DNA of 64,000 bases, from positions 30,734,485 through 30,798,484 of the forward strand of contig CM060106.1 in assembly GCA_030522415.1 (NCBI GenBank), read 5' to 3'. This DNA comes from Channallabes apus (lineage: Eukaryota; Chordata; Actinopteri; Siluriformes; Clariidae). The position numbers and the translations under genes are program-made. A model generated the notes under the pieces. The model did not search any database. It was not told the DNA's origin and saw only the letters and a list, made by a program, of their open reading frames with translations. Shown here piece after piece: positions 46,961-62,079 of the stretch (its first letter is position 1; every line of letters starts with the position of its first letter).

Positions 46961-49560
46961 TATTTTAATATTCTCTTTTTTCCTTTTAACTTTAGCAGTT
47001 TAACATTTTTGTAGCTGCAATATGACCAATACATTTTTTTTCTTTCCTCTGATGGGAAGTTTGGCCAAAAAGGCCAAGTGGGCAGTTGCTTGGGACCTGA
47101 ACTGCCCTGTGCGCGTCAGTGCTAAACAAGGGAGCTTAAACATGCTAGCCGTGCTGCCAGCCCTCCTTTCTGCAGCGTCATCTTTAAAAATTGTGTGAGA
47201 AACATTCCTAACACTAGGCTAATCAATAGCTTTTCGCACACACTGATGGCCCTAATTTATGATGCAATAACACATAGCCATTAAGTATGTCCTCTCTTTA
47301 ATTATCATGCACTTGCTTATTTAACAGCTAGTCGGACATTGGCAAGTTGACATGTCATGTCACAAAACGGCAATAAAATTCATAAGCACTCAAGGGTGTA
47401 GGAACAGGACAGACCCGGTGGCTAATGCAACATGTAGTCTGAGTGTCTGAGCTCATAGTCAGCATGCTTTGGCTAAGTAGCTTCAGTCAATACCTCAAAC
47501 AAGAGCCTGCATCGAACTTTACAAAGTGCACTACACACTTCACACTGCATCCAGATGTTTGCTTGCTTCTCTCAGTAGACTGGTGGGGAAGTAATGTATG
47601 TATGGTGCTTAACTCAACAATTACACATGCTAAATAAACATACATCCCATGCCACATTGATTTGGACAAGATTACAATATGGGCTTTGTATGTTTTTTGG
47701 CAATTATTATGGGCAAATTGCTCTTATGGGATCAAGTAAGATCTGTTTGAAAACTTTAATAAAAAAATAAATAAATACATTAAAATGCTAAAACATTAAT
47801 AGCAACATTGATAATGAAAACAACAACAACAATAATAATAATAATAATAATAATGATATTAATATGTTTATAGACAGAGACAATTCATTAGGTTTTGTGT
47901 TTGTGACATTTGTTTTGATATTTGGGGACATAATTTTCCCTCCTTCCACTGTAAAGGTAGATATGAACATCTGATGACGCTGTAAAGGATGAGGAGATGC
48001 TCCTCAGAAATGCTGGTCAGTTTAATCCTTTTTCAAGTGAAAGATTCCGCCCAACCTTCCTTCATCTGCTCGCATTAGCTGTGTAATCCCATCTCATTCA
48101 CTTTCTCATTTCGCGGAGTTAAGAGTGGCAGTGCGGTTAGCTGCAGGAAACTGCTGAATTTCTTCAAGAGAAGATAAGTGGTTCGCTGTCTCTAGTATCT
48201 GAAAGGGCCCCAGTCAGACACTAGCGATAGGCAGTTTGTAAATTAATTGTCTGTTCGGAATGACCCATTTAATCGAGGCAGATGGGACGATTTAAAAGTT
48301 CCCGCACAAAAACGAGTGCTGTGTTTGTAAGCTGGTTTGTGAAATACCAGTCTGTGAAGAAAATTTCACTCTGATATTTCCATCAGTCAAGGTGTGATTC
48401 ATTCCGTTTCTACCACAGCAAATTGTTAAACAAGTAGTTTATTGTTGTCGCTTGTTATAACAGCTATAACGGTTACCTTCAACAGACTCACTTTCTTATC
48501 TTTCCTAAATTTAATATGAGAAAAATGGAGCTTGTCATGTTATTGAGAACCTAGAAATCCATCTGTTCTTATGTTCTAGCTTTACCTAAAAATACCACTG
48601 ACACTGGAGGGAAAAGAAATCACAAAACATAAAATATAGTAAATTATGTGCTTTGAAAGCAAACTGTCAATATTGTACAGTATTTAAGCCTAAAATGAAT
48701 CGAAGGTCAAAGACGGAAGTAATAAGATCTCACTTAATTGCATCAGAAAGTAGACAAGTTGTAGCATCTGCAACAGACGACAGTTTGATCCCAACACACA
48801 CTGTGTAATAATAATAATATATTATAATATTTTAACCTGTTTCTGCGTCTAATGTAAGAATATAATATAAGCAGAATCTGCTGTAAGTGATAAAAATAGG
48901 TTGTTATGGAGACAGTTTGAAATGATGGGTTATAACCATAACTATACATTATGTGAAAGGAATTTGCATGGTTGGAATTGCATAAACTGCTAAAAGTGAG
49001 TCATTGTAGCCATCAGCACTGTCTAATAACCTGGCAGCGCTTACAGTGTGACGGGCTACGGGAACATGGCTGTGTGGATTTTTTTTTAGCATGACTTCTA
49101 GCTGTTCATTATGTAAGAGTTTGAATGTACACAATGTAAGACTCACACGTGTGCAGACAGAGAGTGTGTACGGTATATGCATAGAGCTTTAAATTGTCAG
49201 TTTGTGTGTAAATATTTTCCCATGTTCTTTCATTAAGTATGAAATGCAAAATAGCAGGTTAATGAAGTGCAAGGCTGCACATACACACAACATAATAATA
49301 CAAGAGCTGCACTAGCTGACATATACAAAGATATACTCAACATAGTCTCCATCACAAGTGATGCATTTTCAATACATTGTAATACAAAACATAAGTGTCC
49401 TTAAAAATCGCAGTTTTGTCACAGTTGGTCTCCCACCGCACTACAAAATGTTTATCAAGATGACACTCTTAACAACAAGCCATGTGGACAGACAAGGGTA
49501 AACCGGCATTGAAGACATCAGCAGAGGAAGAAACCTTACAAAGCAAAACAATACCTTCTA
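46961..49560. other. Intronic sequence, mostly unique
   Basis: No gene found. 47040-47400 is a block of higher complexity and GC than its surroundings and could be conserved non-coding DNA. A short AAC/AAT repeat lies at 47818-47854. Confidence 0.4.
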
Positions 49561-50300
49561 CTCACCGGCCACTCCTTTGGGCACAACTGCTTGTTAATGC
49601 AACTATATAATCAGCTAATAAAATAGCAGCAACTCAACGCATTTACGCATGTACATAGACATGGTCAATATGTTTTGAAGTTCAAACCGATTTAAGAGAC
49701 TTTGAATATTGCATGGTTGTTGGGTCCAGATGGACTGGCCTGATTATTATAAAATCTGCTGACCTACTTGGATTTTTACTCAAAATCATCTTTAGTGTTT
49801 ATCATATTGAGAATCATCTGAAAAAGTGAAAATATCCAATGAGGAGCGGTTCATGGGTGAAAATATCTTGTTGATACCAGAGGCCAGAGAAAAAAATGAC
49901 TTAATGTATGCTGAAGAGCATCCTTGAATGAACAACACGTCGAACCTTGAAGGAGATGGGCTACAGCCATAAAAAAAAAAAACACACCAGGTGCCACTCC
50001 CGTCAGCAAATAACAGGAAACTAAGGCTATAATTTGCATGGCCACACCAAAATTGGACAATAGAAGATTGGAAAAAAACATTGCTTGGTTTGATGAGTCT
50101 CATTTCTCCTGCAGCATCTGGATGGTTTGGTCAGAAATTGGTGTAAAAAACATGAAAGAATGGATTCATCCTTCCTTGTATCAACAGTTCAAGCTGCTGA
50201 TGGTAGTGTATTGGTGTGGAGGATACTTTGATTGGTACACTTTGGGGCCCTTGGTACCAAATGAGCATAATTTAAATGCCATGTCCATCCCTTTATTTAA
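49561..50300 (+). mobile_element. Tc1-like transposase remnant
   Basis: The order of motifs matches a common fish Tc1-like element: an end-proximal tcaccggccactcctttggg (49563), acatggtcaatatg, tgcatggttgttggg, acaacacgtcgaacc, ccaaaattggacaatagaag, gatgagtctcatttctcctg. The frame 50038-50388 includes DESHFSCSIWMVW, containing the first catalytic Asp, and WCGGYFDWYTLGPLVPNEHN. Heavily decayed with internal deletions. Confidence 0.78.
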
Positions 50301-52094
50301 ATTGAAGTATATATTTACCAAGGTTCATATTAAAGCATGTGGTTTTTGGTCACATTACAAATCATTAAAGCCAAGAAGTTTGGCTTGAGTGGCTAGGCAT
50401 ATGTGCATAAAACATATCATATTAATGTAAATTACAGTTAGAACTAACAAAATACAGTACATGCGTTTTTTCTTGTTTGTCTTTTGTTTCTTGTAGTTAG
50501 AGTATTGACATTCTCAGTGTTACAAAATACAGAATCCTACCTTTTTGATTATTAGAACATTATACTTGTTAGGATTATTGCTCTTAAAATTTTGTTTTCT
50601 GTTCTATTCCTCTTTATGGATTCTTGTTGATATAACTATTTATTAAACAATTTTGCTGTAATGATTTGGCAATACTGTAACGGCATATAGTCATGCCAGG
50701 ATATCTTAGTGATTTGAATGGACTTGAATTGAGAGACTGTGCGAGAGAGGGACAGCAAGAGAGAGAAAGATTGAGAGACCGTGTGCATGTGATAATAAGA
50801 TGCCTGTCCAGTACGAACTACACCTACACTATCATCTTTGAGACCCTGTTGTAATCATCTGTACAACCTCACCCATCTTCCTCTCCTTTCCCTTGTGTCA
50901 TCCTATCTCAGTCAGTGTGCCATTTTGTCATGTTATCTAACAGGACACTTTGAGTGATGGGTTGCCAGTGCCTTACAGTGGCACCTGTCAAGGTACTAAG
51001 GAAAAAGTGTTTATTTGCATGACTCAAGTATATGTCCAACCAAGAGAGCCTTCAATCAACCTGACAGGCTACAGAGAGCTTGCGCAAGGGAGCCTCGCTT
51101 GTTTGTTAAAACCAAAACTGGAGTTTTGAATGAGAGCAAGGCTCTGGCTTACTGACACAAAGCACTGGAGCTTTCATTTTCAAACCTCAGTGTTTGTCCG
51201 GGGCATCGGAACAGGCATCAGTGGCATAAATCTGTTAATCTTCTTGGTATAAGCCAAAGAATTACAGAAGCATGTGGTGGGATTTTCTGTGAAGAAAGCA
51301 AAAGCGCTAAAAGTGTACTCTGTAACTGAAAGGGTCATATGGACATGTACAGATGGAGCCGATTACAAATGCTCACACACAGTAATGCAAACTTGCCCCA
51401 GCTCTCTCACACACTCACACTTACAAACACTCAGACTGATTGTCGCACTAATAAACACACAAGCACTAGCACCATGCGACATATGTCCAGAAGTTCAATC
51501 ACACCCCACAAGCCTCGTTTGTCCATCATTAACACTCTGCCTGTGTTCATCTTTGTCTCTATTGGAATCTGTGAAAAAGACACATCTTGACTTTTGCCCT
51601 GTGTGGAATTTCCAAGAGTGAGTCATTCATTTGACAGCTTGCTGAGTGGGTATCATTAAATCGTTTAACACATATTATATACAGTCGCAGAGCTCCAAGG
51701 TTCCAAGGTTTGATCCTGAGCTCAGGTTACAGACTTATACAATTTTGTGCTCCAGGTTTTTTCTGACTCGCTACTCTAAATTTCACTGAGGCGTAAACGG
51801 CTATTCCCACTATGTATTTGGGCTGTATTCATGGTAGCTTTTTGTTTCTGGATAAGCGCTGAATGCATTATGACCATGAGGAGGATAATTTGCTTTCTGT
51901 AGGTGAAAGGATATTATGGACAATAAAGACTAGTATAAACCTAATGAAACCACTAGACTAAATGAGTGGTTAATGAGTCACAAAATACAGATCGTAAGGG
52001 TTATACTTTTTTCCGTAATTGTCTCATGCTTATAGGTACACTTCACTGCTTGAGAATGCTGAAGGTTGCAGTGTAATGCCAATGCATCTGCATG
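50301..52094. other. Intronic sequence, nothing firmly assigned
   Basis: Overlapping short frames at 51274-51621 show no motif. 50990-51260 is non-repetitive and might be conserved non-coding sequence. No exon supported. Confidence 0.4.
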
Positions 52095-52475
52095 TACAGT
52101 GGAACCTTGGATTACGAGCATAATTCATTCCGGGAAGCGGGCTCGTATTCAAAAACACAGCAAAGCAAATTTCCCCATAAGAAATAATAAAAAAACTCAA
52201 ATTATTCGTTTCACAGACCAAAAAAATAAATACATGAAAATAATTAATACAAAATATAAATTAAACATAAAACAAATTAAACTGCACTTTACAAAAACTA
52301 AAAATAAATCCAGACAAATAAGTGTTTCCGTTTATGCGCAGGTGCTGTATATGTGTGTGTGTGTTTGTTTGTGTATGTGTGTAAATATAAAGTAAAAGGA
52401 GAGGAGGAATCAGCCCCCCTCCCGTCTCCCCCTTCTCATCTTACACAGTAAACCCTTCTCGTCTCTTATTTGAAT

Positions 52476-52477
<2 letters not shown>

Positions 52478-52525
<48 letters not shown>
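52478..52525. repeat. (CA)n microsatellite
   Basis: CA/CG-interrupted dinucleotide run. Confidence 0.9.
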
Positions 52526-52529
<4 letters not shown>

Positions 52530-52691
52530 AAATTAGCAAGAAACATCGCTAATGACACTCGCGTGAGCGCATACTCATGGAATCACTGCTGTAAAGTAAA
52601 ACAAACAAACAAATGAACCTGCACTTTACCTTTGAAAAGAATCGCGACACAGCAGTGTTTCTGTGTAGAGCAGAGAGTGTGTGTGTGTGTG

Positions 52692-54103
52692 TCAGGGTTT
52701 GACATTGGCACCCGCCCACCCGCCAAATGTGGGTAAAATTTGGCTGTGGCGGGTAATAACTTTAGACTCATTAGCCACTTTGGCGGGTAGTTTATTCTTT
52801 GGTATGACAATATATTTTTGTTGTAGTTTTCTCTAAAGGCATCTGATATAATAAACGCATTGCAACGTAATATTACGTGCATAAAATGTGCGTGAATGTA
52901 ATGATGACATTTAATACCTCTCTCTACACATTTTCACACATGCATTGCGCGCGCACACACACTTTTACTTCCTGTTTGGTGTGTGTGTATTAGTGATGCG
53001 TGGGTCAGGTATTTTTCCAACCCGCGGGTCCCGCTTTTATGAAATTATTTGGCCCGCCCCAGCCCGTCCCGCACCACTGTATCTATTTTTACAACCAGCC
53101 CCGTCCCGCATCCACGACCATTAAATGATGTGATGATGTAAATTCCCGACCTCAATTTCTCCCGCACCTCGTCTTCCATCTTAACTTTTATTTCTTTGTT
53201 TTTGTTGTGACCGCCGGCGGTAGCTACTTGTCACAGGACGTAACCTTATCAAAGAACTTAATAAAATATGAAAATAGATATTCCCAAATATTTAATATAG
53301 GCTATAGGGAATTGCACGCAACATACATGGATTTTTTTATTTAATTTTGTTTTTAATGACCCGCCCCAACCTGCCCCGCAAATAAAGTGACAATTTCTTT
53401 TCCCGCCCCAACCCGACCCGCGTGTTACCAGACGACCCGTGCATCACTAGTGTGTATCATCTCCTTAAAGGGCTATTGCTTCTCAACAGTTTTCCCCTTT
53501 CACGTAGGTTATTTACTGATTATATATATTAAAAAAAAGTAATCACTATTAAAATCTATTTAGATTTCATATTGAATGATAGAAAATTCATCAACTGATT
53601 GAATTACCTCACACTATAAAGAGTCAACACTACAAGATAGACCAGAGTCCATTGTCCTAACTCAGAATTCTGATATAATTTTACATAATGAATAATAATA
53701 CCTGATAATAGTACACAACACACTAAAATGATAAATGTTCTGAGTTGCTGTATTTTTAATATCAGAATGAGTTCAGTTGTACTGAATCTGTTATTTTTCA
53801 ATTTCATGTGGTAAGAGGCTTGAATTTACGTTCAATAAGCAGAATATACTGTTCATGTTTGCATGTTTTTATATTGGGAGCTATCTTAACAGTACTGAAT
53901 ACTTGACTACTACTATAGTGATACAGTGTATGCTGTCATTTATAAGTAAATCTAGATCTAACAAACATTAACGTATCATGGTGAAGAAAAAACTGCGATT
54001 TTCTGATAACAAAATTGTGGCTAGTAAAAAGGCTGAATGGCTAGTGACCCCGGAAATCCACTAGCCACATTGACCAGTGAGCAAAAAAGTTAATGTCAAA
54101 CTC
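52692..54103. mobile_element. hAT-type element nested in the mariner-type element
   Basis: Ends cagggtttgacattggc and gttaatgtcaaactctg are inverted repeats. Flanks are both gtgtgtgt, consistent with an 8-bp duplication but ambiguous because the site is a GT repeat. The interior has ccacccgccaaatgtgggta near the left end and ctagccacattgaccagtga near the right, typical of a common fish hAT. It is interrupted by a smaller hAT MITE. Confidence 0.8.
52991..53449. mobile_element. hAT-type MITE, 459 bp, third nesting level
   Basis: Ends tagtgatgcgtgggtc and gacccgtgcatcacta. The perfect 8-bp duplication gtgtgtat lies at 52983-52990 and 53450-53457. The interior repeats cccgcccca/cccgtcccgc words. 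No coding capacity. Confidence 0.92.
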
Positions 54104-54140
54104 TGGTGTGTGTGTGTTTGTGTGAAGCCGAGAGAGAATA

Positions 54141-55766
<1,626 letters not shown>

Positions 55767-56118
55767 TATATGCGTGCTGTACACACCCTCTTACAAACAC
55801 AAAATAAAATGTTTTACATGCACACGCGTGGTCACAGTGTTATACTGTAGTAAGAGACGCGCACTAAGACCCAGCAGGGGAGACGATTATCCACAATTCC
55901 ACAGCGCAAGAGAGAGAAAAAACATTGGCTCAGTTGTGATCATGTGACTTTCAACGTCAAAACAAGAAGCGCATGCATGATACATGATACTCGGTACTCG
56001 TAAACCAAAATTTGCTCATTTTTCAAGTCAAAATGTATTAAAAATATTTGCTCATCTTGCAAACTCGCAAACTGCAAACTCACAAACCGCGTTAATCGCA
56101 ATCCGAAGTTCCACTATA

Positions 56119-58380
56119 TAGCCAGAATTCTTTCCTTTGTTAGTTTACCACAGTACAAAACAAACTGGGATGTATTGAACTTTTTAAGAATAAGGTGGAA
56201 TTTAATTTACACCTTAAAACTCGGTCGAGGTTGTGGAATATAGAACTTCTTAATATGCTTTTTTTTAGCACAAACTAGGCGAAATGATCAAGACAAACAA
56301 TTTAATTTCAACTGAACATATAAACATGACTGAACAAAAATATCAGGGTAGTGGTAAAATTCACCAAGTAATGATACAGTAACTTTATTTGTACATGACA
56401 TATCCAAACACTTAAACTCACAGTCTGACTCATCTAAAGCCTCACTTATCAATACACATTGGCCTTACATCCACACAAGTGGACCATAACCATCATAGCA
56501 TAGATTCGTCACACTCATAGCATAAGGGTATATAAAAAAAAAGATTTTACAGCATTGTATCTTTATGAAATTACTGAATATTGTTTGTATTCGGAATACA
56601 TTTATGTATAGACTGACATTCTTAGGGAAAAGCATTATTGGGAAGATATTTTTATCCCTAAATTAGTCACCACACTGGCATCACCAGACCCCTTTTACTA
56701 GAGCATGTGCACCAGTATTGATCTGTCGCGCCCCAGTAAAATTTCATGTTCAAATTTGAACAAGCACCGATGTTTGGCACAGAATTAATTTATCTTGATA
56801 ATTAAGACAAATACTTGATTTTATTTATTAATCCTCAATTTGATTTCAACACAGATTAATCCAAAGTAAAAGATGAAGCACACCTTGCGGTCAGGGTGTG
56901 TACACCACAGCTGTGTGCATATATTATAGCTGTTGCACTGCAGCAGTCCATGTATCCGCGGGCAAGCCAAGAATCAGGATTCAGAAGTGGTAACACAATG
57001 GCACTAAAGTAGGTTTATAAAAAAAAATATTCTCAAAAATTAATGACTCCTGTAGATGGAAATCAAAATTCTTCAAATAACACAGAGACAGGGAAGCAGT
57101 ATGGAGAGAAGAGAGTGGGAGAAGTACAGTAGGAGCTGGCTGTAGTAGCGATAAACATGTGAAAATACAGGAAGACTATTAGTCTCTGAAACCAGTTCAA
57201 TTGGAACCACAATCCTTGCAATGATTAAAATCATAGAGATCACACTTTTCCCCTAATCTGATGTTTGATCTGAAAATTAACTAAAGTTCTTGCCAAGCAC
57301 ATCTTCTCATATTGTGTCACAGGGCAGCGTAAGAAGAGCTAGTCGGCCCTTTCTTCTTCAACCATGAGCTTGCAGATGTCTATGACTGGCTGTTGTCATT
57401 GTGATCGACAGGTGAGAGATTACGCCACAAACCAACACTGAATTATGTTCTGTTGGTTTCTTGGCTACTGTATGTATGGCTTATTATCTGCTTTTCTGGT
57501 GCAAAGCTTGGTTTCACACAGTAATCTATTTTCTTATTCTCCATTTTAGCTTTAACTCTAGCTCCTGCTGCACATTTCTGATTATGAACTATGATTGTTT
57601 CACTTTGCTTTGACCCCTGCTATGATTACGATTCTAGATGAATTCAGGACATTTCAGCTCCCTGCCAGCATGGATCACCCCCACCAGAATACAGTACTTG
57701 CACAACCTCTAACCTACATTGCAACATCCTCATTTGAGAGTATACAAACTTTTCACTGACTTTCAAAGTTTTTGCCATTATATACATTTGAGTGAGTTTT
57801 GAAGCCTTGCTTATGATTATGGGTCATCGTTTCTATAACCTATTGCAATAGACATGTTTTGACATTCGCCTGTCTTGCGGTTATGGATGTTCTATTCTAT
57901 TGTCTTTGCCGTCATTTGCATTTAAATTTCTTGCAAATGGATTATCACGCCGCTTCTCTTACATTCAACCTGATACATCAACCTGAATTGACAATTGTGG
58001 TTCTGGGGCGGAGTTTTGTGGAGTCCATGATGTTTTTTGTAAAAGTTTCAAGATTCTTGGCCTGGTTAATTAATTAATGATTGTGTCAGTTCTACTTTGC
58101 ACTCATGTTCTTGTAAGCGCAATGATACTGTACGTACCACCAGATCATTTGAAAAATAAAGATCCGGGTTAGTTGTGGAAGCTGTGTGCAAGACTGTAAA
58201 CGATTACAAGAAGGTGCTGCTCTGTGAGTGATGAGTGTGTATGAGACCTGCAGGCCTGGAGATTTGTGCGAGCGACTGCGTATGTTTTGAAAAATGGACA
58301 GTTTTGTTGAAAATGTGGGCAATAATATAGAATTGTCGTTGGCGGAGAGGAAGGCGATTAATCTTCGTGATTTTAGCTAG
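56119..58380. other. Intronic sequence, no supported exon
   Basis: Mostly AT-rich and unassigned. The segment 57363-57411 reads as ATG plus 15 codons up to a CAG|GTGAGA donor; see findings. A 72-codon frame at 57859-58077 has no known motif. Confidence 0.4.
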
Positions 58381-58398
58381 TTTTATACACACAGGCAT

Positions 58399-58447
<49 letters not shown>
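58399..58447. repeat. (CA)n microsatellite
   Basis: About 24 CA units. Confidence 0.95.
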
Positions 58448-58451
<4 letters not shown>

Positions 58452-58757
58452 CACACACTCTCAGCGACAGTTTTATGGTAAACACCTATCTATATGGTGA
58501 TTATAAGGTTGCCTTGACAGCCACACCTGTGACAAGGCCAGGTTGCCGAGATAAGGGATGTGTTTGTGATAATGATGGGCAGGCAAGAGCTACTGTAGAG
58601 ATCGATACACTCTCACACGCACACACACATATGCACATACATATATATAGAGAGAAAGAGAGAGATCACTCATGATGGAGCTCATGTAACATTTAGTCAG
58701 GTCAATGACCATATTGCTCTTTGTCGTCTGTCCATCTTTCTTTTTCTCTCTCTCACA

Positions 58758-58809
<52 letters not shown>

Positions 58810-59270
58810 CCATTATTGAGCATTTAGCCAGCTCAATACACACGCAAATTTCCAGCAATTTAGTCCAAGGTCTTCACACACTGAGTGAGGATAAAAGAAT
58901 GGACAAGTGTGTCTCTGCCTCCCTTTTCACGTATCTTCCTCCTCGGTCTTTCTCCAAAGTCGCGTTAATTAGAAGTTTGCGCTGCATGCCACCCTGTCTC
59001 TGTCATTGTCACCTCAGTCAGGCCAGCGACTGTGGAGTTGTGTGTGTGTGTGGGTGGTTAATTTTTTTAATTTTTTATTTTTTTTAATCTATGCAGTTAT
59101 GTAAGACGTCTGTTGCTGTGTGTTGCTCTGTCAATCTCTTAATTTTGTGTTCATTCGCAATCATCTGCAAAGAAAGGGAGCGCGGGTTAGCTGTCAATAA
59201 TTCTTGGCTGGATTAATTGTCCGAAAATGCTTTGCCTCGCTTCGTCTTGCCTTCTATTTTTTTAATTCTT

Positions 59271-59303
<33 letters not shown>

Positions 59304-59886
59304 GTGTGTGTATATTAATTATAAAAAATCTCTTTTACCCACCACCATTTCTTCATCTCATCGCGCTCTCTCTCTCTCTCTCTCTCTCACCTTATCTGTC
59401 TCACACTTTCCTCCTTCGCTGATTGATTGTTTCATCAAGCTGTCTGAAGTTGCCCTTTTGGCATGTCGTTCAGTTTCTGATCTCTTCACTCCCTCCGCCT
59501 TCGTTTTTTTTTCTCCTGCAGCTTTTTCTCCTCCACCCCCCCCTCCCCCTTCCTCCTCCTCCTGATTAGTTTATATTCAGTCTGGCTGCCTGTGAAATAG
59601 GACACAACCAGTGTGTTGGCCAAGCGTTCTAATGGCCAGACTTAATCAAACAGACAAACACGAGCGATGGAAGGCAGCCTGTGACCTTTCCAACATGGCA
59701 TCCTTGCCTCAGCTTTTCAGGAAGATAGTAGCAAGCCTGCTCCTCTGTTAATAATGTTGACAAATGCGTGTGTGAGCGCGCGTTTGTGTGAGTGCCATTT
59801 TCTAGCTGCACCTAATGGGCCGTGCGACTGTGAGTAGTCGTAGCTTGTGGTAAGTGGGCACACATGCACGCGCATGTGCACGCACG

Positions 59887-59958
<72 letters not shown>

Positions 59959-60300
59959 GTGCATCCTTCTTTGTTACAGTGGAGTGGTGAATAATTGAAC
60001 TTTTTCCATGATTCAGAATTGCCGCTCAACCTCTTTGTCTGAGACGCTATAGCTAATGGCTGTCCCTTTGCATTCATCATGTAAAGACCCCGTGTGTGCC
60101 GTGTGATGATTTGATGGTTTCCGGATTTCTCCTGACAGATTGGTCTGGGATCGATCACTTGAGAGGACTGGCTGAAAATGATACGACATTAGGAGCAAAA
60201 CAGCTTTTTGGGTTGGACATTTGCAGATGTGTGTGTGTTTGTGTGTATGTGTATGCACACACATATGGCTGAGTTTTCCCTAAATCATATTTGAATTATC
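58448..60300. other. Unique blocks separated by microsatellites; candidate conserved non-coding elements
   Basis: Non-repetitive blocks at about 58480-58610, 58960-59040, 59100-59230, 59560-59770 and 59960-60200 lie between CA/GT/CT runs (58761-58805, 59271-59311, 59366-59389, 59882-59952). They have balanced composition and many TAAT or AATTA cores (59205-59220) and no open frames. This is compatible with intronic regulatory DNA of a developmental gene. Inference only. Confidence 0.35.
59882..59952. repeat. (CA)n microsatellite, about 35 units
   Basis: The longest dinucleotide tract in the window. The 'proteins' of CV or TH repeats across it are artefacts. Confidence 0.95.
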
Positions 60301-61131
60301 TGGAATAATGCAATGGTAAAAATAAATATGCAGTCTTAGTAAGTGATTTTACTGCTCAAACGAACACCTGTGGCCTCCTTTTCCAACATTGAGCACCTCT
60401 CTCACTCTCTCTGTCACTCAATTCCTCTCAATCTTCCTTTCTTTCAATGTGTATTCTTCCTGCCATTTCTGCCTTTATAGTATCTCCATCTTCATACCTT
60501 CCTCTCTCCATTTCCCGATAAGTCACCCTGCCTCTTTTCTTTCTTTTTCCATCATTCTCTCTCTGTCTCTCATTTCCAGTAATCCCTTTTATATTCCATT
60601 ATATTAACTCAGTGCACTTTGAGCACATCTTTACTTCAGCATATCTGGGCATTTTTTCCCCCTGACCTTTGTTACAGTGTATTTCAAACAAGATTTTACA
60701 GGGTTCATTGTGAAGCCATGAACAACAGGAGAGCAATTGAGAAAAACCTTTAGTTCTGTTCAAAATTACTTTTGAAGTTCAGTTATATAAAATGTGCAAA
60801 TCTTTTCCTCATGTGCATTGTTAAGGTGAAAAAGACTTTTCTATGTGCTGTAAGCATCTACCAGGCCATTTATACAGGTTTTTTTTTTTTTGCTTGCACA
60901 ATCCTTCTTAACCTCACTATTACAATTAAATGCATGCATGTTTTTATATGTCTGTAGTGTACGTGATCTTACACATGCATCTCTACAGTTGTATGTGTTT
61001 TTGTACACCAACACGAACAAAATATTCTAGCTAGATTTACTTAATTATCAATTATGCTGATCTTTACATACAGTACATTCATATGTTAATTAATTTCAGT
61101 CTATTAAGTACAGAATAAATTAAGAGCAAGT
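60301..61131. other. Pyrimidine-rich intronic sequence
   Basis: CT-rich 60390-60600, then AT-rich. Nothing recognised. Confidence 0.45.
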
Positions 61132-61322
61132 ATGTGTGGGACTACCTCCAGGGTCCGGGTTCGATTCCCGGCCAGGCTCGATTCCCGTCTCTGTGTGCAT
61201 GGAGTTTGCATGTTCTCCCCGTGCTTGGTGGGTTTCCTCCGGGTACTCCGGTTTCCTCCCACAGTCCAAAGACATGCAGATTAGGCTAATTGGCGTTCCC
61301 AAATTGACCATAGTGTATGAAT

Positions 61323-61393
<71 letters not shown>

Positions 61394-61531
61394 CTGCGAT
61401 GGATTGGCACGCTGTCCAGGGTGTACCCTGCCTCGTGCCCTGAGTCTCCTGGGATAGGCTCCAGGTCCCCGCGACCCTGAATACAGGATAAAGCGGTATA
61501 GAAGATGAATGAATGAATGAATGAATGAATA
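61132..61531 (+). mobile_element. tRNA-derived SINE with expanded (GT)n
   Basis: Starts in the tRNA-like head at the B box (ggttcgattcccgg, 61159) and continues through the core (cctcccacagtccaaag) and the tail (gaatgaatgaatgaat). The A-box portion is missing. The internal GT tract (61326-61391) is about 33 units, far longer than in the other copies. Possible imperfect flanks: tgtgggact / tgtttgggact. Confidence 0.88.
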
Positions 61532-62079
61532 AATGTTTGGGACTTGCGATTGTGCACTTTCACCAGGGTTCCGAGCCATTTCGGCCTGTATTGTCATTCA
61601 CAGACATACAGCCTTCTTTAAAACTTTTGCACCATTCAGTTTTTTTTTTCTGCAGCTCACTGTCTCATCACTGTACTATGAATGACGTCTTCTTTAAATG
61701 TCAGTTGGTTTTACTTATCTTAGTACATGAGAAATTTCATCACAAGTCCCATTTTGACTTAAATTCTCCTCTTGTTTACATTTACATAAAGCTTTATGAA
61801 AGGTAAAGCTCATAAGGAGCTTAAAATCAGTGGCAAATAAACACAACTTTCAGTCAAGGCAACGGCACAGCAGCCACACAAACAAATACAGGTCCACCTC
61901 CTCTTTCCATATACTGTAGTTCCATTTGTTTTGTCCTGACTTGCCTGATTTGTCTTACTTTATGGATATATTTTAAATAGCTTTTCAAGTTATTAACATG
62001 AATTGATGGAGTTCCACTAAAAGAGTAGGTTTACATTAAATCTGCATTACTTTAAATTAGTAAATTAAGAGAAATTACA
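61532..62079. other. Unassigned intronic sequence
   Basis: No feature recognised. Confidence 0.4.

Noticed and set aside
57324..57411. 88-bp exon between a tcacag acceptor and GTGAGA donor
   Set aside because: All three frames contain stops over the full interval; only the shorter ATG-to-donor part stays open.
58204..58485. Frames with CVCV or THTH runs (also near 58590, 59272, 59717, 60013)
   Set aside because: Translations of CA/GT microsatellites.
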